Source: Siphonodentalium dalli (taxonomy: Eukaryota > Mollusca > Scaphopoda > Gadilida > Siphonodentaliidae). Taken from it: 64,000 bases of DNA. Below the pieces are notes generated by a model. That model did not search any database. It was given only the letters and a program-made list of their open reading frames with translations, and had not been told where the DNA came from. Below, in pieces: positions 46,301-55,300 of the stretch. Where the stretch lies: the NCBI GenBank assembly GCA_032622095.1, contig CP136061.1, forward strand, positions 60,343,301 through 60,407,300, given 5' to 3'. How positions within the stretch are numbered: position 1 is the first letter of the stretch; every line of letters starts with the position of its first letter. Made by a program: the position numbers and the translations under genes.

Positions 46301-49300
46301 ATTTATTATGAGTGGAGGCAGAAGAGGATATGAGGAATAACCCATCGACCACTGACAGCCAGGTGAGGTTTGATGTGCAGGAAATTTTGATTTGACATAC
46401 ATTGTATTATAATGTATTACAGTAAGAGAAGTGTTACTGATAGAAGTAAGGTCAAATATATTACATAATGCGACTGTTTTTCAGCAATTTAAATAAGGGA
46501 TTTGAAACAATAAATATAAGGTAAAATTTGCACCGACATGTTTTAGCTACAGGTACATGTATAGGTCTGTTTTGTTGAAGCAAATTTGTCATTTAGGTAA
46601 ACCTGTTGTCATACGTCCCTGTGGGATTTATAAATACAAAACAATTCCCAAGTGGTCTTAAAAATCTGTCAGCATGCATGAAAATCAAGCATATTTTTAA
46701 AAATTTGGTATTAGTATCATGAACACATGAGTATACATACATGTACATACATTATCTCTTATATGTTGTATATTTATGTCATTTGTGTATTATGTGTATT
46801 ATGTTTGGATTTGGAAATAAAAATATGTTTACACTAACACATGAGTAAGTAGTTATCTCAAACTTATGTTGCAACGCAATGACACGGTGTTGTAGGCCCT
46901 CTTTAGGTCTGGAATTGTGAGGATGGCTATTTCATAACTCTTATACCCTAAATTACCAACTACAGTAATGCCCTAAATAATCGACTCCTTAACCACAGCA
47001 GAATTATGGGTAACTTTTCAGGATTTAGTCAGAAATATGGCTTGTTGCCATTCATCGGAAAGCTCTCACTGCAATTCTAGGAACAAGTGTGTAATAAATA
47101 AGTATTTTTACCCATTTTCTTTTGCATATATATACAAATTTCAAATTCTGAGAAGTGTTACATTTGAAATTATTACAGCATTCATATTTATGAACAGTGA
47201 GTACCATCACCATTGATCATTAGGCAGCATTTTTTTTAATAGTTTCAACAAATTATGTTCAGCAGAGAGTAATACAGCCCAGATCCAGGATATATGAAAC
47301 TGATATGATATGACATAGAGAATGCTAGGATACATCAAACTGCTTAAAGGGATTCAAGGCATTTGAGGTGGGTTCATGTGAAATAACAATAGAGTCAATA
47401 AAACAACTATTAATCAACAAGTACATGAAAAAATAGATTGACTTTGTTCATATTTTCATTGTTAATTAATAACTCTCCAATAATGAGATTTTGCAAGTCA
47501 AAACCATTGATATGTAAAAATTAAAGGTCCACTGAGATAGAAAACTATAATCAAAACTTGATGATAAACATGGAAAAGGTCAAAACATTGAAAAATATTC
47601 TGAAAATCATATCTAGACTAAATTATTTGAACTTACAACATAATGAGTAATGTTTGTTAACAATTCACGGTAACAGTTTTGTTTACATAACAATGATATC
47701 AACATGCAAAATTTCATTATTTGAGAATTATCATTAGTGACTATAAGAACGAAGTGTATATATTTCTGCATAGTATTCTTAGAGGTGATGTTTTAACAAA
47801 CTTTATATTTTTGCACATTTACCAACTGCGAGTGCCTTGGGTCCCTTTAATTGAATAAGGTTAATTTGTGGCAAAAGCATTCCGGGTAACTCAACATGCA
47901 GTACTTACTTATTAAGGGCTTATCACATTTCTTAGGTTTATCTGATTTCTTAATGGCTGCATAAACAAAATTTTACATTTAATTCTGCAGGTTTGTTTTG
48001 ATCCTATCAGCTCAAATTTGATACAAAACAGCACACATCAGAATCGTCTTGATAATATGAAAATAACATGATTTTCAAGGCTGTTGTGGTCTTTTAAGGG
48101 TCTGGGACAATTGTATAACAGCCCATGTGCCAGTGTCTCAGGCTGTTAAAAGAGCTGAGGTATGTTAATCATTCCAGTGAGACCATTAATTATTAACCAT
48201 ACTGCCAGGTAAAAGGCATGTTATTAATTACTATTCTTACCACTAACTTGTCAGGCGTTGGACCTGATGGTCGACATTGGGCAGAGTTTCTCACTGTCAG
48301 CCCGGTGGCACATTGTCAAATATTCACGAAAATGGAAATAAAATTACAATTTATAACTTATATCATATTTCTTATGTTTACCAATTATTTAAAGGGGCAC
48401 CTAATTTTCAAATCACCAGATCACATTATGTACAACATATTCCATATTATATACCATTTGAAAGAGGAAGCTCCAAAACATTGTATTATCAACTTATCCG
48501 GTCGAATAAACTGTGAACATGTTGTTTTTGTCAAGGTCCTGACGTGTGTTCTGTGCTTTATTTCGATCTGGTCTGTACTGCCAGTTTATTATTATCAATG
48601 GAAGGGGAAGGAGGTAAATTATAACGGGGAAGTCTTGGGGTGAATCTGAGAATCTCTATCATTTGGTGGACACTCCTAGGCCACAACTTTTCAGTATTCT
48701 GGTGGAATTTATATATTTTTGTTCCTCTTCCAAATGGTATATTATAATATGGAATATGCTTTTATAATGTGATCTGGGCATACGAAAATTAAGTTTGTTT
48801 TTAATGACCAAATACTACATTTTATTATATGACTGGTATTATTTTCTAGTCCTACATAGCATCACAATTATTTTCCAACCTGTTCCAACTGCCAAATATG
48901 CTATAGTTTTATCTGATACCATTATCATAATAAAATTTACCTGTTCTGGGATGTTATTTTCATTTTGTTCAGAACACATGTACAGTCAATAAAACAATTA
49001 CATTTACTCATTACTCTTCAGAATGGTTTTTACTTGAGCATGATTGAAAACCATGCTGGCATGTTTTTATTATTGTTTACATCACCAAGTCTGACATGGC
49101 ACTTGGAACTCGTCAGAAACAAGATCGTGGTATAAGTTATAATTAGGAAATTAATTTTAATTTGATGCTATAACAGTTTAACTAGTCATTCTCTTCATAG
49201 TTTCTCCTGCGTTTCGGGCTTTTCTTTGTTCTTGGAATAGACCAATGAGAAGTTCTGATAACTCCAATAACAGAATTATGACCAATGAAATAGTATTAAA

Positions 49301-52300
49301 ATCTCTAATCTCTGAATATCAAGTTCAGGGAATAGGTAATAGATTGCCACAAGCAAGTGTTGAAACGATTAGTCAACTTCGACTAGAATTTCGGCGATAA
49401 TCCATTAGCAATCTCCTAGACGATTAATCGCCATATTTCCCAGAAAGGTATAGATAAACATTTGGTCAATCATTGATGCATGCAGTATATTTCCTATTTA
49501 TCATCGCTCATGTACATGTATATAAAGCACAAATGACTGTGATGGAACCCAATTACAACTGCCTGATCGCGTTTACAGATTTATAAAAACATGTTGCTGA
49601 TCTAGATATTCAGTCATCAAGGGAGGGATAACAACCTGTTATGGTCTGTTATTCGCCGGAAAAATCATTGTCATACAACCGACACACCACTAAAGTAGAC
49701 AAACAGTTAAATGGAATATCTCGCTGAACATTGCGTAAAATGTTACAATTGTGTCTCCTATAATATTTATGACTGCCACTTTGTCAGGATCACACGCAAA
49801 CATAACTTCCAATGCTGAAGTTTACCCCAATATTATATGATATGAGTGATGTTCATGATACTTATCTGTCACTATAGCCTGTCAACATCGATAAATATAA
49901 TGATAAATATGCATGTTTTAATAAATTTATGATGACAAACAGCTGTGAAATGGGCAGATTTTCGATGTCTAAGAAAATACTTTTTTGAATGTTCTTAAAC
50001 AAATTTATTCATTGTCAATCAGATTTTCTTTTCCCACCCCACACCTTCTAACCACCTTCAGGCAGTACACCATTATGGCGCTCTCACCTCTGGTACCAGT
50101 CTAAAGTTACCAACTCACTCTATGCGAATATAGTGCAGATCTTACAATGACAGGATATTACCAAGAGGTATTGCATCCTCCTTGTCCTAACACTGTAAAA
50201 GCTATCAGCACTTGCAACTTTACCAGGACATAAAACTTAGGATTGCATCCTATTGTCCTAGCAATCCCCTTAAAACCAAGTAGTAAGTTACAACTATAAT
50301 GGCACATGGTGCTGAGGTGTTGCATCCTCCTTGTTCGAATCCATTAAAAGCTAGCAGCGCTAGCAACTATCCCAGGACATGATGCTGAGGGTCGAATCAT
50401 AACATAACATAACATAACACAAAATAAACAGAATGAGTCGAATGACTCTTAGTTCCAGCTTAAAGTTATTTTACTGCATGACAATCCTTCCTTTCCGTGT
50501 CTTATTCGTACAGCATCATATTGTCTTATCCCCTCAAAAGCTAGTAGTAATTTTCAACGATAATGGAACATGATGCTGAGGTGTTGCATCCTCCTTGTCT
50601 CAACCCCCTTGAAGCAAGGTGGGAATTCTCGCTCCGTGATCTAGGCCTAAATTCAGTAAGGGATAAGTTTGGATTCATAATACCTTATTGTTTTTAGGGG
50701 GCTTTCTCATGGAAATTAATTAACCGGGTACCAGTTTTTGGAAGCCACATAAACCAAAACTAGCATGACTATACATAAGTTCCCTACATTCAAGAGCAAT
50801 GCATACTGTTGACGAATTGTGAATAGCCATTCTAATATATATTGAATGAATTTATGAATACAAGTAGCTACTCGTTCTAATATCAGTAAACCATGAGAGT
50901 ATTTTTTAAATTAGTTGCTAGAAAAAGAAATCATAATCATGTCTAAACCAAACTTGGTCCTGAATTGCATGTACAAAGTTTGAAAGTTATTCAACCATTT
51001 TAATTCTTCAAAGCATAACCTGCAGTGGGTAAATGAGCAAAACATAAAAGTGTGTAAAAACATCACCACTAAGAACACAGAGAAATAAATAAACTTTGTT
51101 CTTATAGTCATTATTGATAGTTCTTCAATGTAAATAAAACATTAATGATTTTTTAACGAACATCGCTAATAATGTAGTAAGTTCAAACAGTTTAGTCTGA
51201 ATATGATTTTCAAAATATTTGTCAATGATTTGACCTTTTCCAATGTTTACAATCATGTTTTGATTAAAATTTGGTGTCTTATTGGACTAATAATTAGACG
51301 TGTGAAATCTCACTATTGGAGAGTTATTAATAATGAAAAGAAGAACAAAGTCAATCTATTTTTTCATGTACATGTTGATGATAATTGTTTTACAGTCTTG
51401 TGTTATTTCGCATGAACCCACTTCGAAGGCCTTTACTCCCTTTAAGAAGTACATATTTAACCACTATTCAAGTGTATTCACTTATCGGAATCATTACACC
51501 TTAAATTTCAATTGGAAAATACATCCCAGTGGTTTTGGGAGAAAAAGAAATTATTAATTTACCAATAACATTGGAGGGTATGGTTTATTAACGGCCGGAC
51601 AGGAATGATTACTGCTCAAGGGCATATTAGCGGCCCGAGACGCAGTTTGAGGGCAGCTAATAGGCCAGAGGGCTGTTATTCATTCCTGGAGGGCCGTCAA
51701 TTAAACATGATGCCCAACAAAATCATGTTATTAATATTATTACCACTCCGTCTTCACGTGATCACGTGATCGGTGACTTAACCAGAAGCGGGCGGCGGGC
51801 GTTAATGAAAACAATGATTCATTAACGCCCGCTTCCAGTCAACTTTGCCTCCAAATTATGGAATCTTACTGTGTGGGTAAAATGCTGTTAATCTAGTAAA
51901 AAACGCCCTCTAAAGTGGTAATAATAGTAATTATATCTCACCTGACTAATTTCATAACAATCATTTTATCTTTATAGGACCTTGATTAATTTAGTACGGC
52001 TGTAATTGATAACTAAATTCTATCAATTCATCCATTATTAATTGTAATTAGATTGCTTAATTAGAAAAGTTCCAAGATAGTAAGGTGTCATCTCTCTTTC
52101 GTATATATATCAATATACCATGTATTTTATTGTCATTCCGGTGCTGAATAATATAGTCAATATGCCTTCATGTATATATTCATGTTTATGTTTGAACTTG
52201 ATTGATATATATAATAACATAATAAATGTCAAACTTAAAGGGGTACTGTACGCCATTTTCATTAAATTTCCGGTGACAACAACGATCTAATATCGATAAT

Positions 52301-55300
52301 ATATAGAAACATAAGTAGTTTGAGTCGAAGATGTATTCTGTAAACGCTCAGGTTAATAGGCTATCTTAAAATTTAATAATTTAAAAGTTAATAATTTGAT
52401 ATAAATTGAATTTATGACTGGAGCCATAAAATGGCGTCAATTAAATTACGAATTTCCTTAATCAAACAAAGTAATTGAGGGATACTGGATTGTTAAACCC
52501 ATCGCACACACGATCGCTTAAAATATTATGATGATACGGGGAGAACACTCATGCCACTCACTGACTAGCGACGATACAATAACTTAAATGATTATATGGG
52601 ACTAGTATGCCTATAATATAACTTTTATTTGATTCATTTGGTTGAAAACTGTACAAATATTACTCGACAACGACAATTTGTATTTTTGCATTCCGGTAAA
52701 TTTGTAACACTACTTCGTACTCAACAGACTTTCAAATAATGAAAAAATTGTTACCTTATTCTCCGACTCGGAGACTATAGAAACCAACAACAACATTTGG
52801 CGTACAGTACCCCTTTAAGACATCTCTCTAGAACCTAACCATTTTCATCTGGGGGGTTTATAAATCGAACCCAATGAGTAATTAATTCCAACTTCCAACA
52901 TCTTGGTGTCAAATTATGTCAGGCCTATTATTGAGTTTTATCAAAATTATCTTACCGTGATCTTTTTTCTTCGTAGACTTGTTAGACGAGTCCTGGTCTC
53001 CGACAGGAGCTTTATCAGGTAGCCTTGGCTGATGTGTTCTATTACTGGATGGAGGTGAAGGCTTGGCTGGCTTCTCCTACAAAATAGAGTAGACTCCATA
53101 TCACTCTCTCAATTTGCACCCCTTGATTTGACTGTTACTTTAACATTTCCCCTTAAGGGAACCAAAATAGAAAATATTAAACTCATGGAATCAACTTAAT
53201 GAACAATGTGTTGACATAACTGATGTCAAAACCTTCAAATCTATACCCAACGACTCCTGGAGGGGAAGAGAAAACAAATTCCATTTTAAATTTAACTAAA
53301 ATACCAAACACATGTTTTTAACAAACTGTAAATATTGTGATCTTAACACTGCTGCAAACACCATTTATAGTATGAAACATTGTGGAACTCTCAAGGAGGC
53401 CATACAAGCATACCGTTTTCTTCGGCAGAAGATTCAAGGGTTAAAAAAACAAAACAAAACAAAACTCAGTCGAACAAAAATATTTTCTACCCGAGGTGGA
53501 GTTATTTTGAAAGTATTTCGACTAGCATAAACATAAATACAAAGTTAATACAGTCACTTGATAGTTTTGCATGAACAGAACATATTATTAAAACAGACTT
53601 TGCATTAAGCGTTTGTGCAATTTTTCAAGGCATATATTTCTTTGAAATCGTATAACCTATGACTGAGAGATCTGTGTGGACGAACAGAAAATCAAGATAT
53701 TCAAAAAACAAAGATGGAACTGCAGAATGTAGATGGAACTGTAGAATGGAAAATGAACAATCCCTGAATACTCTTTTGCAAGCTTTAAAATAGTGTCTGT
53801 CATTTGCAAAATGAGGTCCCCAGAGGGTGAATTTAGTGACGTTACACTCTGGGAACCTCATTCTGCTTAGACCTCATCTTCTGGAAAGTATCTATAGTGA
53901 TAGTCTCAAATAAAACATGTTTTTTCTTTATTTTTCCCCCTTCTGTTAATTTTCTATTTTCCTTAATTTGCAGAAGATAAAATACATAATCGCAGTGACT
54001 AATGGGTGAACATCACCAACTTCAACTGGGGCACTTCAATCTGATCCTAGATCTCCCATAACAGTTGATGCCTCAGCAGAATGAGGTTTCCAGAGGGTGA
54101 ATTTGGTGATGCTGGACCACCATGCGGGATAGCGTCACTAAATTCACCCTCTGGGGACCTCATTCTGCAAATGACAGATACGCTATTTCAAGGCTTGCTC
54201 TTTTGAAAACACTCCTTGTCGACGAACATATATTCCAATTTCATTGAGACCCGAAAGCATCATTATATACTTGTTGATAAAAATAGAGGTACAATTAATA
54301 GCAAAAACACATCTATGACTATTTAACTCTGCATACGGTACATGAATTGTTTTTGCATCACATCGCACCCTCCCAATACGATGCATTGCATCATGAACTT
54401 AAAATGTGATGCATCAGAATCGCGATGAATCGTGGCAGCCCTATGGACAGCTATTATCGATGAATCTAGATATTTCTATTTCTTATATTTTATAAAAGAG
54501 CCATAACCCAAAATCAGATATTACAGAAAAAGTTTGAAAAATAGTTTCACACAATAAATCAGTACCACATTTGTTTTTGTAAAATAATCACTTGAAAGTG
54601 AAAGGAATCATGCTACTGTTTCCTGACATTCAATGTGGTTTTGATCCTAGATCTCCCATAGCAGTTGAGGCCTCAGCAGAATGACGTTCCCAGAGGGTGA
54701 ATTTAGTGATGCTAGCCCACTGTGCAGGGTAGCGTCACTAAATTCACCCTCTGGGGACCTCATTCTGACAATGACAGACACACTATTTCAAGACTTGCAT
54801 ATATTATATCATTTTGAGTAAACACAATTTATCTGAAGCCTGTCCATGTTCTTTTTTATGGTTCATACTTCAATGTGACTGTGCAATTGAGATGCTCCAT
54901 CCCATATTTTCGCAAAATATATAAAACCGGATTTGTCAAAGGCAAATTTAAGTTATACATGTAATAGTCAAGCCTTGAAATAGGGTGTCTGTCATTTGCA
55001 GAATGAGGTCCCCAGCGGGTGAATTTAGTGAAGCTACCCCGCATAGCGGGCTAGCATCCCCAAATTCACCCTCTGGGAACCTCATTCTGCTAAGGTGTAA
55101 GCAGAACGAGGTCCCCAGAGGGTGAATTTGGTGATGCTAGCCCGCTATGCGGGGTAGCATCACTAAATTCTCCCTCTGGGGACCTCATTCTGCAAATGAC
55201 AGACGCCCTATTTCAAGGCTTGATAATAGTTTAATTCAGGATGTGCCAGACATGATAATATTCACAGACAGTTTACTATTTATACTTGTCCTCTCAAGCA

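Larger units (their letters stand above)
40112..47908 (-). other. Large SH3KBP1-like intron
   Basis: Unassigned stretches are about 40640-41325, 42115-43025, 43250-43740, 46065-46955 and 47070-47340. No exon is seen; the exons on each side join in phase. About 41245-41330 resembles the start of a non-coding repeat (ACCAAATATGAGCCCAATTG). Confidence 0.55.
47957..52955 (-). other. SH3KBP1-like intron
   Basis: Unassigned stretches are about 47960-48380, 48810-50140, 50650-50990 and 51930-52230. No exon seen. A possible old hAT-like end (GATTAGTCAACTTCGACTAG) lies at about 49355. Confidence 0.55.

Noticed and set aside
48218-48643. Open frame of 141 codons, the second longest in the window, with hydrophobic stretches
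   Set aside because: It crosses the left boundary of the inverted-repeat element 48389-48804 and has no recognisable domain or splice context.
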